Source of the DNA: Peptococcaceae bacterium CEB3
Lineage (GTDB): Bacteria; Bacillota; Desulfitobacteriia; Desulfitobacteriales; Desulfitobacteriaceae
DNA length: 64,000 nt
Assembly (NCBI GenBank): GCA_001029295.1
Contig: LDXJ01000048.1
Span: 1 to 64,000 of the forward strand
Direction of reading: 5' to 3'
The notes under the pieces are model-generated. The model did not search any database. It saw nothing but the letters and a program-made list of their open reading frames with translations, and was not told the DNA's origin. How positions within the stretch are numbered: the stretch's first letter is position 1; each line of letters begins with the position of its first letter. Below, in pieces: positions 44,064 to 52,983 of the stretch. A program made the position numbers and the translations under genes.

Positions 44064-44843
44064 GTGACGGTTTTTCAAGCATTGGTTCTCGGCATCGTTC
44101 AGGGGTTAGGTGAATTCTTGCCTATTTCCAGCTCAGCGCATCTTATTTTGGTTCCTTGGCTTGCCGGGTGGCCGGTTCCCGGTTTAACTTTCGATGTCGC
44201 CTTACATATGGGGACACTGTTGGCTGTGGTCCTTTATTTTTGGCATGATTGGCTGAACCTTATCCGCTCTGCCCTCCGTCGAAGGCCTTCGGAAGAAAAA
44301 CGCCTCTTTTGGTATCTGGTAGTGGCCACTATTCCGGGCGGATTATTCGGCGTGCTCTTGGAAAAGAAAGCTGAGACCGTTTTCCGTGCGCCCATCTTAA
44401 TCGGGGCGCTTCTTGTTGTCATGGGCATTGTCCTCTATCTGGCCGACAAAAAACGTCAGGCCAGGAATTTGGACACGATGACGATAGGGGACGCGCTCTG
44501 GATCGGTTTATCGCAGGCCCTGGCTATTTTGCCGGGGGTTTCGCGTTCCGGGAGTACCATAGCAGCTGCCCGCTGGCTTCATCTCAGCCGGGAGGCCGCC
44601 GCGCGTTTTTCTTTTCTCATGTCGACTCCGATTATTTTGGGGGCGGGTATCCTCAAATTGCGCCATCTGACCCCGGCAGCTCTGAACCTGCCTTTTATTA
44701 CGGGAGTGCTTTCTTCTTTCGTCGTGGGGCTTCTCAGCATCTCCTTTTTCCTAAGGTTCCTTCGGCGCAATAACCTGAATATTTTTGTGGGATATCGCTT
44801 GATCTTGGGGTTGGGTGTAATCCTTCTGGCGGTCTTCCGCTAA
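44064..44843 (+). CDS. uppP: Undecaprenyl-diphosphatase UppP (BacA)
   Basis: A 259-residue polytopic enzyme that recycles undecaprenyl diphosphate to the lipid carrier of wall synthesis; its loss or overproduction alters bacitracin sensitivity. LGIVQGLGEFLPISSSAHLIL is the catalytic glutamate- and serine-rich loop, and ILPGVSRSGSTIAAA the second conserved loop with the essential arginine. Eight or so membrane segments. The GTG start lies behind GGGAGG. It stands alone between the TetR repeat region and another repeat region. Confidence 0.96.
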   Translation: MTVFQALVLGIVQGLGEFLPISSSAHLILVPWLAGWPVPGLTFDVALHMGTLLAVVLYFWHDWLNLIRSALRRRPSEEKRLFWYLVVATIPGGLFGVLLEKKAETVFRAPILIGALLVVMGIVLYLADKKRQARNLDTMTIGDALWIGLSQALAILPGVSRSGSTIAAARWLHLSREAAARFSFLMSTPIILGAGILKLRHLTPAALNLPFITGVLSSFVVGLLSISFFLRFLRRNNLNIFVGYRLILGLGVILLAVFR

Positions 44844-44904
44844 CCGGCCCATCCATTAAAAAATAAAATACCGGGTAGTTGAGGAAGGAATTTTCAGTTT
44901 AAAA

Positions 44905-44993
44905 GACGAAGTGTTAGACGAAGTGTTAGACGAAGCGTCGGACAAAGTGTAAGGGGAAGTGTTTGTCGAACAAAGTGTTAGAACAAAGTGTTA
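44905..44993 (+). repeat. 12-bp tandem repeats (GACGAAGTGTTA)
   Basis: Two perfect copies of GACGAAGTGTTA (44905-44928), then about five diverged copies, some with insertions. The unit is a multiple of three but no gene covers it. Confidence 0.85.
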
Positions 44994-45096
44994 AATGGGT
45001 TTAACCGAGCAGCGGACATAATCGAATCGTCGTTTGGTTTCTGAGGTACCCGGAAGGGCCCGGGGTGTTCAGTCAGGTGGAGGGGGAAAAGGGGTT

Positions 45097-45849
45097 ATGA
45101 GTGATCAGGTCTTCGATGAACATGTGGCACAGCTCTATCAATGGATCGGCCAGCGCTTGAGCAGTTGCCCGACGCGGGACGGAATTGCTTTCTATCACCG
45201 CACGGATAAGGTGCTCAAGGTAGTTAGACAGAAAAAAGGGTGGCATCTGCAGTTCAATGTTCCGATACCCGAGCGTCCGGGCATGGTCGAGCTCACACCC
45301 GAAGAAGTCCGGCGCAAAAAACTGGGCAAGACACGCTGGGTGTATAGGGGAGAATCTGACTCCGACGCGCGCGAATTGGTCCTGGCGGCTTTGAATGGGC
45401 TGCCGCATCGCCAGCTGATCGATCCGGCCATGAGCCGGGATGATGTGAACACGGTTTGCCGGGCGACTTGTCCCTGCCTGAAAAAAATGGAACATTTGAC
45501 GACGAACCGGGCGTTGCCGGAGGATATCCGCTCCTCTCTCCGGGATGCGCATGGTCTCCTTTTGTCCGGAGAAAACGTTCAATTTCTTCAGGCCGCCCAA
45601 AAGGGGATCGAGGACGTGACGGCGTTTCTCTTGCGGCAGAGGGGAATTGAGCCGAGGGAAATGGGTATTGCGGCCAAAGTCGATAAGCTGATCGAGTTGC
45701 AGGTTGTGGCGAAGTATTTGCGTGACGAGGTCGAGATGCTTTTCGCCCAACCCAGTTACGAACGCTTTTACAGCAGCCAGGAACGGGCTTATCCGCTGGC
45801 GCTGATGTTTATTTCCCTGCTGAGCAAGCTTGCCAAGGCCTGTTCTTGA
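45097..45849 (+). CDS. Hypothetical protein
   Basis: A 250-residue soluble protein I do not recognise. The N-terminal half is mixed (GIAFYHRTDKVLKVVRQKKG, HLQFNVPIPERPGMVELTPE); a central CRATCPCLKKMEHL has three cysteines in a CxxxCxC pattern that could bind a metal; the C-terminal half is helical (VDKLIELQVVAKYLRDEVEM). The ATG at 45097 follows GGAGGGGG; the longer frame to 45034 has a weak site. Its neighbours are a repeat region and a P1-type peptidase. Confidence 0.7.
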   Translation: MSDQVFDEHVAQLYQWIGQRLSSCPTRDGIAFYHRTDKVLKVVRQKKGWHLQFNVPIPERPGMVELTPEEVRRKKLGKTRWVYRGESDSDARELVLAALNGLPHRQLIDPAMSRDDVNTVCRATCPCLKKMEHLTTNRALPEDIRSSLRDAHGLLLSGENVQFLQAAQKGIEDVTAFLLRQRGIEPREMGIAAKVDKLIELQVVAKYLRDEVEMLFAQPSYERFYSSQERAYPLALMFISLLSKLAKACS

Positions 45850-45910
45850 CCAAAAAGCTCACGGTTCTAAGGCCCCTCTCTTCCCCATAGGGTTGAGGGG
45901 GGTGATTTTT

Positions 45911-47038
45911 TTGCCGTGTCAACCGGAATGCCGGGGGGATGGCTGGCTGGGAGTGTCCGGGGCAGCGGGACGACTGAGTCCTCGCGCGCTCGGCCTGTGG
46001 CTCGGTGCTCTGCCGGCGGGAAGGTTCAATAACCTAACCGATGTGCCCGGGGTTACAGTGGGGCACGTTTCTCTCATTCGCGGCCAAGGCCCGCTGGTAC
46101 CCGGACAAGGGCCTGTGCGCACCGGGGTCACTGCTGTTGTTCCACATGCCGGAAATATGTACCGCCGGCCCTGCCGGGCCGCTGTTTACGTCTTTAACGG
46201 GTTCGGCAAGTCCATAGGAGTTCCCTATATTCGGGAAACTGGGCTTATCAATGCTCCCATCCTGCTCACAAATACTTTAAGTGTCAACGACGTGGCGAAC
46301 GGAGTGATTGACTATCTCTTGCGGCAAAACGGCAAGATCGGTAATGATGCCCGGACGCCGGACATCGTGGTGTTTGAGTGTGACGATTCCTATCTTAACG
46401 ATATTCGTGGCCGGCATGTGAAACCCTGGGATGCTATCCTTGCCCTAGAGAGAGCGGCTGCGGGGCCGGTGGCGCAGGGAAATGCAGGTGCGGGAGTGGG
46501 CATGTCCTGTTTCCAACTGAAGGGAGGGATCGGCAGTGCCTCCCGGCTGATCCCAGGGAAGACCGGGGCCAGGTTTGTCTTGGGCATGCTGGTTTTGGCA
46601 AATTTCGGTTTGCAGGAGGATTTACTGGTCAACGGGGTGCCTGTGGGAAGATTGCTGCCAGCCGAGGCGAGCGGCTCGCACGTGCCGGGCTCTCTCATCA
46701 GCGTTGGGGTCACCGATGCTCCTCTTTCCAGCAGGCAGCTGGAAAAGTTGGCCGCGCGTACGGCTTTGGGGCAGGCCCGCACGGGTTCGCTGTCGCGCAC
46801 CGGCAGCGGGGATTTTGCATTGCTTGTGAGCACCGCTCCTTTGACGGAGTGTGGGAGTGTCTCCGACTGGGCACTGGACGGGTATTACCAGGCAATAGTG
46901 GAAGCGACAGCCGAAAGCATCTGGAATGCTATTTTTCTGGCAGAAACGATGGTCGGGAGGGACGGGCATCTCAGGAAAGCCTTGCCCGTGGGGGAAACCT
47001 TGGCGATCATCAGAAGTTGGGCGGGGGGTTTGAATTAG
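45911..47038 (+). CDS. P1-family (S58, DmpA-like) aminopeptidase
   Basis: A 375-residue Ntn-type hydrolase of family S58. NNLTDVPGVTVGHVSL near the start and TNTLSVNDVANGVIDYL are typical. The self-cleavage site is the Gly-Ser in LKGGIGSASR (Ser 209), preceded by GNAGAGVGMSC, so the precursor should split into two chains with Ser 209 as nucleophile. Members release N-terminal D- or L-residues or beta-peptides. The TTG at 45911 has GGGGGGTG upstream; the longer frame overlaps the previous gene. Its end overlaps the convergent LysR gene by four bases. Confidence 0.88.
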   Translation: MPCQPECRGDGWLGVSGAAGRLSPRALGLWLGALPAGRFNNLTDVPGVTVGHVSLIRGQGPLVPGQGPVRTGVTAVVPHAGNMYRRPCRAAVYVFNGFGKSIGVPYIRETGLINAPILLTNTLSVNDVANGVIDYLLRQNGKIGNDARTPDIVVFECDDSYLNDIRGRHVKPWDAILALERAAAGPVAQGNAGAGVGMSCFQLKGGIGSASRLIPGKTGARFVLGMLVLANFGLQEDLLVNGVPVGRLLPAEASGSHVPGSLISVGVTDAPLSSRQLEKLAARTALGQARTGSLSRTGSGDFALLVSTAPLTECGSVSDWALDGYYQAIVEATAESIWNAIFLAETMVGRDGHLRKALPVGETLAIIRSWAGGLN

Positions 47039-47949
47039 CACAGGAAGTTCTCATCCGCGTCGGTGATAAAACTGAGGAAACGTTTGGCCGCGGTCGACAA
47101 AGATTTGTGCACGGGATAGACCACATAATAAGTAAGGGACATGGGCAGGCCGGAGACGGTCAACACCCGCAGGGTATTGGTTTCCGACTCTTTACGCACG
47201 CTGAGCCGGGGCACTACGGCTGATCCCAGTCCCGCGGCCACCGCGTTTTTGATGGCGTCGATGCTGCCCATCTCTGTCACAACATTCAGTTCGGAAAGAG
47301 AATGACCCTGCAGTTCCAAGACGTTCGCCAGTATTCTTCGTGAACCGGATCCTTCTTCACGCAGTATCAGGGGCAGTTGAAGAAAGTCTTCCAGGCTCAG
47401 GCTTTCATCCGGACAAGGATGAGCGGCGGGCAGGATGAGGACGAGTTCGTCGCTTGTCACCGGTACGGCTGCCAGTTCCGGTATGACCACATCCCCTTCC
47501 AATACCCCAATGTCTACCTCGTCCGCATACAGTTTGCGGATAATCTCCACAGAGTTGGCTATGTCCAAGCGAACGGTCAATTCGGGGTAGCGTTCTTTGA
47601 AGAAGTAAATGCTGCAGGGCAATGAGACATTGCCGATGGATGTACTGGCTCCCACCACGAGTTGGTTATTCTCCCGTAAAAGTACTTTTTCCAGTTCCGC
47701 TTCCATCTCGTCTTGCAAATCCATCATGCGCTGCGCATAGGTATAAAAGGTTTCCCCGGCCTTTGTCAAACAGACGCCGTGGGGTGTCCTCTCAAAAAGT
47801 TGACCTCGATAGTATTCTTCGAGGTTTTTAATATGTGTGCTTACGGCCGGTTGACTCATGTGCAGCATCTTAGCCGCTTTGGAAAAACTCCGTAAGCGAG
47901 TGACCGCGCAAAAAATCTTTAATTGAAAGTTATCCACCTTAACACCCAC
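47035..47949 (-). CDS. LysR-family transcriptional regulator
   Basis: A 304-residue LysR regulator. The winged helix-turn-helix (residues 5-65) includes LKIFCAVTRLRSFSKAAKML and MSQPAVSTHIKNLEEYYRGQ, followed by the effector-binding domain (LVVGASTSIGNVSLPCSIYF, DIGVLEGDVVIPELAAVPV), similar to CysB- and YwfK-type sulfur or anion regulators. It is divergent from the TorD-reductase operon, separated by about 390 bases, so that operon is a likely target; this is inference from position. It overlaps the convergent peptidase gene end. Confidence 0.92.
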   Translation of the reverse strand: MGVKVDNFQLKIFCAVTRLRSFSKAAKMLHMSQPAVSTHIKNLEEYYRGQLFERTPHGVCLTKAGETFYTYAQRMMDLQDEMEAELEKVLLRENNQLVVGASTSIGNVSLPCSIYFFKERYPELTVRLDIANSVEIIRKLYADEVDIGVLEGDVVIPELAAVPVTSDELVLILPAAHPCPDESLSLEDFLQLPLILREEGSGSRRILANVLELQGHSLSELNVVTEMGSIDAIKNAVAAGLGSAVVPRLSVRKESETNTLRVLTVSGLPMSLTYYVVYPVHKSLSTAAKRFLSFITDADENFLC

Positions 47950-48335
47950 CTTAAATCAAAGGCAAAGAAGAGACAAAAACCTAATGCTATTGTAAGGCGC
48001 ACAGCGGCAAATGGCAACGCATAAAGAAAGAGCCAACAGGGGCGGTCCGGATGCAGGATAGAGGGTAAGGAAAGGCTTAGGGTCCGGACGGGAAATCAAG
48101 CTGGGGAATCTAGCACGGATCGCGATCCGAACCATAAATATAAGTTATAGTAAGATAAACATTTCAAATAAAGGTTGGAGAGGAAAAGGGTGTTATGATA
48201 TCGAACTTTATACTTGAGATAACATTCTCTAATCTATCTCTGACCTGCAATGTCGAATATTGTCAGATATTGGTGAAAGGAGGCAAGTTTTTTAAGCGCC
48301 GCAGGGGTATCAAGTTTGGATAGGGGGTGCCTCGG
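47950..48335. promoter_or_regulatory. Divergent intergenic region between lysR and torD with palindrome
   Basis: Holds no gene. A perfect 14-base palindrome CGGATCGCGATCCG lies at 48116-48129, and GGTCCGGA occurs twice (about 48045 and 48081). AT-rich segments at 48131-48175 and 48200-48275 could hold the promoters, but I find no convincing -35/-10 pair. The region is the natural place for LysR control of the reductase operon. Confidence 0.45.
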
Positions 48336-48896
48336 GTGGAACAGGAAACAGCGGAGGAACTATATCTTTCCTTTGCCGGGATTTTTCAGCGGCCACGGCC
48401 GGACATCGCCCGGCATTTGGAGGAATTGATCGACCTTTGGGCACAGGAAATACCGTCTTCGGAAAAGGTTATCGGCGAATTGCGCGATTTCTGCCGCGCT
48501 TTTCCGGCTGGGGAAGCGCGTGAAAATGCCTTGTGGGGAGAGTATATTCCACTTTTCGAAACAGGCCATGTAGAGGCCCCGCCCTATGCTTCCGTGTACT
48601 TAGACGGTGAGGGTCTGGTTTTGGGGCGCGAGGCGGAAGAAGTGCGGAATTTTTACCTCTCTTCGGGATATGGGCTGGGAAGTGAGCAAGGAGAATTGCC
48701 CGACCATCTCGGGGTAGAATTGGAGTTTCTCGCCCTCTTAGCGGGAACGGGTTCCTGGGATGCGGCTCAGAGTTTCCGGCAAAAGCACCTGCTTCCTTTT
48801 CTCCGGGTGATTTTGCCCAAGATCCGGGCAACCGAACGGCCGGTTTACAGCCAGGCGGCGGAGCTTTTGACGTCTTGGCAACTGGGCCAGTGTTGA
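48336..48896 (+). CDS. torD: TorD-family molybdoenzyme chaperone
   Basis: A 186-residue all-helical protein of the TorD/DmsD family: EELYLSFAGIFQRPRPDI, LWGEYIPLFETGHVEAPPYASVYLDG (spanning the E-x-x-x-P/Y-x-S-x-Y signature) and LPDHLGVELEFLALL (DH-x-x-x-E-x-x-F). These chaperones bind twin-arginine signal peptides and help insert the molybdenum cofactor. The GTG at 48336 has GGGGGTG upstream; a GTG nine bases earlier is possible. It precedes the twin-arginine catalytic subunit by about 180 bases, which fits the role. Confidence 0.92.
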   Translation: MEQETAEELYLSFAGIFQRPRPDIARHLEELIDLWAQEIPSSEKVIGELRDFCRAFPAGEARENALWGEYIPLFETGHVEAPPYASVYLDGEGLVLGREAEEVRNFYLSSGYGLGSEQGELPDHLGVELEFLALLAGTGSWDAAQSFRQKHLLPFLRVILPKIRATERPVYSQAAELLTSWQLGQC

Positions 48897-49078
48897 TGCT
48901 GTCAAGGAGGCGTTCAAGAGAAGGCCGGCGGGATGAACAGAGGTCGGAGGAACATCCGAAACGGGAGGAGTCGGGGCAGGCTCGTGAATAGGAATACTTT
49001 CCCTTAGTAATAGCGGTTATGCAATTGTGCCGTATCGCTTTTTTAACGTCATTCTATTTTTGAGGGGGCAAGAACTAT

Positions 49079-51325
49079 ATGCAACGCAGGCAATTCTTAA
49101 AAGGAGCCCTGTACGGAACCGGGGGAACCTTAGTGGCTCTAAGCGGTCTGGGTGCGGCCACGACTGCCCTAAACCCGCGTCGGGTTGCGGCCGCCGTGCC
49201 GGTTTCCCGCAAAACCGTGTATTCTTCTTGTGAAATGTGCCGCAACCAATGTCCGATTGCCGTGAAAGTCGAAAACGGGAAAGTGGTCAAAATTGACGGC
49301 AACCCGAACGATTCGGCCTTTGGCGGGGTCATTTGCGCCAGGGGCAACTCCGGACCCTCTTTACTGTACGATCCGGAGCGGATCAAGAAACCCATGATTC
49401 GCACGGGAGAGCGAGGGAGCGGGAAGTTCAAAGAAGTCTCTTGGGATGAAGCCTATACGTATATCGCGCAAAAACTGAAGGCCGTGCAAGAGCAATATGG
49501 CGGTGAAGCGGTGGCTCAGACCAGTCATATAGGACCCTATGACGCATTTTTTCAGACGATCGGTAAGGCCATCGGAAGTCCTAACCTGTTCTCACATGAA
49601 GCGACTTGCCCTATGGCCCGGATTATTGGCTTAAATACCACTTTCGGCACGGCGGCCATCAATGCCGATTACGCCAATACGAAATATCTGCTCGTAGTAG
49701 GCAGGAACTTCTTTGAAGGAATTCATGTCGCCCAGACCAGAGCCGTAGCCAAAGCACTGAGTCAAGGGACCAAAATGGTCGTTTTGGACCCCCGTTTCAG
49801 TGTCCTGGCTGCGAAAGGGGAATGGCTTCCCATCAAAGGAACGACTGATCTGGCCTTTATGATGGCGTTGGCCAATGTGCTCATCGACGAGAAGTTATAT
49901 GACGAAGAATTTATCAAGCAATATACGGTCGGCTTTGATAAGTGGGCGGCCCAGGTGAAAGACAAGACGCCGGCTTGGGCGGCCAAAGAGACCGGCATTT
50001 CTCAGGATACGATTATTCGGGTGGCGCGGGAACTGGCTCAGGCCAAGCCGCATTCCCTGATTGAGTACGGCTGGCGGACGACGTTCACCGCGGATGATTT
50101 TCAACTGCGCCGCGCGATCATGATCGTGAACATGATGCTGGGCAATTTCGAGGTTCCCGGGGGCTATTACCAGGTCAAAGACGCGGGCAGCCTGAAAAAA
50201 GTCCCGGCCATGGCCGCCTACGCGAAAAAACTTGGGCCAATTAAAGCGCCGTCCTTCCCAAAACCGAAAAAAGGGAGAATTGATGGAACGGGTGAGAAAG
50301 GTACACCCCGCCAACTGACGCCCATCGCGGACGGAGCGGTCGGCCAGATTACTGAGACGATCCTGACGGGAAAACCTTATCCGATCAAAGCTTGGCTGGT
50401 GCATCGCTTCAATCCGGTCATGAGTATCGGAGACACAGAGAAGACATTGGCAGCCATTAAGAGACTGGACCTTCTCGTGACCTGTGATCTGTATATGTCG
50501 GACACGGCTTACTATTCCGACGTCGTTCTGCCCGAATGCACGTATTTGGAACGGACGGAGCAAGTATTTGACATGTCCGGCCTCACCCCCAAATATGTCC
50601 TGCGTCAGCAGGCTGTCGACCCGGTCTATCCTGACACTAAACCGGCCTGGCAGATTTACAAGGAACTGGGGGAGAAGATGGGCTATGGTCAATATTTTCC
50701 CTACAAAGACATCGATGACTATGTGGAACGCCAACTTGCGCCCACTGGGATCTCGCGGAAAGTTTTTGCCAAGAAGGGCCTGTGGACGCCGGCCGGCATG
50801 AAACCCTTTTACGTCAGATCCAGTGATGCCAAGGCATCTCTGACTCTGTTGGCAACGAAGAGTAAAAAGATCGAGATTTTCTCGGACGCTGTCCAAGAAG
50901 CGACGGGGGACGGAGTGCCAGTCTACGTTCAGTATCCTCAGCCGGGTGAAGGAGAATTTCGTCTTATTGAAGGAAAAGTTGCGGTGCACACCAACGTCGG
51001 AACGCACAATGTACCGGTACTGCACGAGTTGATGCCGGAGAATACGTTGTGGATCAACGCGAAAAGCGCCGCTAAACTCGGCCTTAAGACGGGGGATGCC
51101 ATTGTCATTTCAGCCGGCAAGTACGAGCACAAGGGGACGGCCAACGTCACGGAAGGCATCAGACCGGATACCGTTTTCTGTTACCACGGATTTGGCCAGA
51201 TTTCTCCCCAACTCACGCGTGCCTTTGGCAAGGGGATTAACGACAACAAACTGATTCCTGATCAATTGGGCCTTGTGGGTAACTCAATCACTTCCATGAC
51301 TTTTGTCAAAGTTCGTAAAGCTTAA
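49079..51325 (+). CDS. Molybdopterin oxidoreductase, thiosulfate/polysulfide reductase catalytic subunit (PhsA/PsrA-like)
   Basis: A 748-residue subunit of the DMSO reductase family. A twin-arginine signal (RRQFLKG at residues 3-9, then a hydrophobic stretch to about 40) directs export. A [4Fe-4S] cluster is bound by cysteines 51, 54, 58 and 86, and Cys 177 in HEATCPMAR is the probable molybdenum ligand. The later sequence (VHRFNPVMSIGD, VVLPECTYLERTEQVF) fits the PsrA/PhsA branch, which reduces polysulfide or thiosulfate; tetrathionate or arsenate reductases are alternatives. Subunits B and C follow and a TorD chaperone precedes it. The ATG lies behind GAGGGGGCAAG. Confidence 0.9.
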   Translation: MQRRQFLKGALYGTGGTLVALSGLGAATTALNPRRVAAAVPVSRKTVYSSCEMCRNQCPIAVKVENGKVVKIDGNPNDSAFGGVICARGNSGPSLLYDPERIKKPMIRTGERGSGKFKEVSWDEAYTYIAQKLKAVQEQYGGEAVAQTSHIGPYDAFFQTIGKAIGSPNLFSHEATCPMARIIGLNTTFGTAAINADYANTKYLLVVGRNFFEGIHVAQTRAVAKALSQGTKMVVLDPRFSVLAAKGEWLPIKGTTDLAFMMALANVLIDEKLYDEEFIKQYTVGFDKWAAQVKDKTPAWAAKETGISQDTIIRVARELAQAKPHSLIEYGWRTTFTADDFQLRRAIMIVNMMLGNFEVPGGYYQVKDAGSLKKVPAMAAYAKKLGPIKAPSFPKPKKGRIDGTGEKGTPRQLTPIADGAVGQITETILTGKPYPIKAWLVHRFNPVMSIGDTEKTLAAIKRLDLLVTCDLYMSDTAYYSDVVLPECTYLERTEQVFDMSGLTPKYVLRQQAVDPVYPDTKPAWQIYKELGEKMGYGQYFPYKDIDDYVERQLAPTGISRKVFAKKGLWTPAGMKPFYVRSSDAKASLTLLATKSKKIEIFSDAVQEATGDGVPVYVQYPQPGEGEFRLIEGKVAVHTNVGTHNVPVLHELMPENTLWINAKSAAKLGLKTGDAIVISAGKYEHKGTANVTEGIRPDTVFCYHGFGQISPQLTRAFGKGINDNKLIPDQLGLVGNSITSMTFVKVRKA

Positions 51326-51357
51326 TTCCAAACTTCAAGTAAAAGAGGGTGAATGGA

Positions 51358-51918
51358 GTGGCGAAACACTACGCCATGGTTATACAGCTGAAGAAGTGCC
51401 TCGGCTGCCAAGCCTGCACGGTGGCTTGCAAGTTCGAAAACAAAGTTCCGGACGGGCAGTACCGCACGAAGTCTCCGGCTATCGGACCCAGCGGGACTTA
51501 TCCCCATGTTAAAGTGTTCTTCGAAAAACAGGCCTGCCAGATGTGCCAAGACGCACCCTGTGTCAAGGTCTGCCCGACCACGGCTTCCCACTACAACAAA
51601 GACGGTCTGGTTTTGATAGATAGCCACAAATGTGTCGGCTGCAAGTATTGCATGACCGCCTGCCCCTATGATGCCCGCTTTATCAACAAGAACACGGGTA
51701 CGGCCGATAAGTGCACGTTCTGTTATGATACCCGCATTACGAAGGGGGAAAAGCCGGGTTGTGTCAGCACCTGTGTCGGGGGGGCGTTGCTCTTTGGCGA
51801 TGCCAATGATCCCCAAAGTGAAGTGGCCCGCTACTTGGCCACCCATCGGACCGAGGTCCGCAAAGCGCGGTTTGGCACCCGGCCCAGTGTTCACTATGAC
51901 TACGAAGGAGTGAAATAG
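51358..51918 (+). CDS. Iron-sulfur electron-transfer subunit (PhsB/PsrB/DmsB-like)
   Basis: A 186-residue ferredoxin-like subunit with four [4Fe-4S] cluster sets: KCLGCQACTVACKFEN, CQMCQDAPCVKVCP, KCVGCKYCMTACPYDARF and KCTFCYD to GCVSTC. It carries electrons between the NrfD-type membrane subunit and the molybdenum subunit. It has no signal peptide, as expected for a partner carried out with the twin-arginine subunit. The GTG at 51358 has GAGGG eight bases upstream; a GTG nine bases earlier is an alternative. The membrane subunit gene begins two bases after its stop. Confidence 0.95.
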   Translation: MAKHYAMVIQLKKCLGCQACTVACKFENKVPDGQYRTKSPAIGPSGTYPHVKVFFEKQACQMCQDAPCVKVCPTTASHYNKDGLVLIDSHKCVGCKYCMTACPYDARFINKNTGTADKCTFCYDTRITKGEKPGCVSTCVGGALLFGDANDPQSEVARYLATHRTEVRKARFGTRPSVHYDYEGVK

Positions 51919-51920
51919 CG

Positions 51921-52844
51921 ATGGATATAACTTGGGGTGCCGGTGCCGCGAACCCAGTGATTTGGGGCTGGCTGATTGCCGTTTACCTTTTCTTAGCGGG
52001 TATTGCCGGCGGAGCGTTTCTGACGGCTTCCCTGACCGATTTGTTTAAGAAGAACGGCCCAGCAAAGGTCATTCGTTCAGGGGCTTTCCTTGCGCCGGTG
52101 GCAATCATCGTCGGGTTGGGACTTTTGGTTTTCGACTTGGGCCGGCCGTTAAGTTTTTGGAAACTCATTTTCAATGTTAATTTCGGTTCCGTCATGTCTA
52201 TCGGAGTATTTATCATCTCAATCTTCACCGTCCTCTCTTTGGTCTATGCCTATCTGGTTTGGGCTTCCGTTAAGGTCGGCGGCAAGGTTCAAGTCAGAGT
52301 GGGAAGAGCCGCGAGCGAGGCGGCAGTGGCTGAAGCTGGCGGGACAGCGGGAGGACGCGAGATAGTCGCCATTTTGGGCGCGCTGTTTGCCTTGGGCACC
52401 GCGACTTACACCGGCTTTTTGCTGTCGGCGGTGTCGACCAATGTCTTCTGGAGTACTCATCTGCCGGGAATTTCCGGAGTGCCTTTCCTGCCCTTTTTGT
52501 TCCTGGTTTCCGCTCTCTCTACCGGACTGGCGGCGACCTTGATTGGAGCGGGCAAGTGTGAAGATCTGACTCTGTACAAGAAAATTGACATTGTTCTCAT
52601 GGTCATCGAAATACTGCTGGTGGCCGTTCTCTATGCTTCTGTGCGGTCCGTGTTCTTCAGCGGGAACTTGGCGGTCCTGTTCTGGCTGGGTGTCGTAGTG
52701 ATCGGTTTGTTGCTGCCTTTGCTGTTCTCGCTCTACGGAGTATCTCGGCACAAGAACTTGGTCGTGCCCACCTGTGGTATGGTTGTCATCGGGGGTCTGG
52801 CCCTGCGCTGTTTCGTTGTCTATGCGGGGCAGCTGTTTAAGTAA
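51921..52844 (+). CDS. NrfD-family membrane subunit (PsrC-like)
   Basis: A 307-residue quinol-interacting membrane protein with about eight segments: IWGWLIAVYLFLAGIAGGAF at the start is the NrfD/PsrC signature, followed by GLGLLVFDLGRPLSFWKLIF. It anchors the complex and passes electrons from menaquinol to the iron-sulfur subunit. The ATG lies behind AAGGAG. It completes the TorD-A-B-C unit and is followed by a terminator. The menaquinone-linked design implies anaerobic respiration. Confidence 0.93.
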   Translation: MDITWGAGAANPVIWGWLIAVYLFLAGIAGGAFLTASLTDLFKKNGPAKVIRSGAFLAPVAIIVGLGLLVFDLGRPLSFWKLIFNVNFGSVMSIGVFIISIFTVLSLVYAYLVWASVKVGGKVQVRVGRAASEAAVAEAGGTAGGREIVAILGALFALGTATYTGFLLSAVSTNVFWSTHLPGISGVPFLPFLFLVSALSTGLAATLIGAGKCEDLTLYKKIDIVLMVIEILLVAVLYASVRSVFFSGNLAVLFWLGVVVIGLLLPLLFSLYGVSRHKNLVVPTCGMVVIGGLALRCFVVYAGQLFK

Positions 52845-52886
52845 GGCGAACCGGCGGGCACTGTTTAATGCTTGGCTCTAACCGAG

Positions 52887-52914
52887 AGGGTCCCGATTTT
52901 CGGGGCCTTTTTGG
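52887..52914 (+). terminator. Intrinsic terminator after the reductase operon
   Basis: GGGTCCCGA-TTT-TCGGGGCC with TTTTT; one G-U pair in the stem. Confidence 0.8.
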
Positions 52915-52983
52915 TATCTACAGGTATTTTGCCTTTCCCGGACGCGTAAACATGTATATGAATAACGCTGGGGGAGGATGCCT

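Noticed and set aside
49895-51025. A 376-residue frame opposite the molybdopterin subunit
   Set aside because: Antisense shadow of an intact gene; no recognisable domain or start signal.
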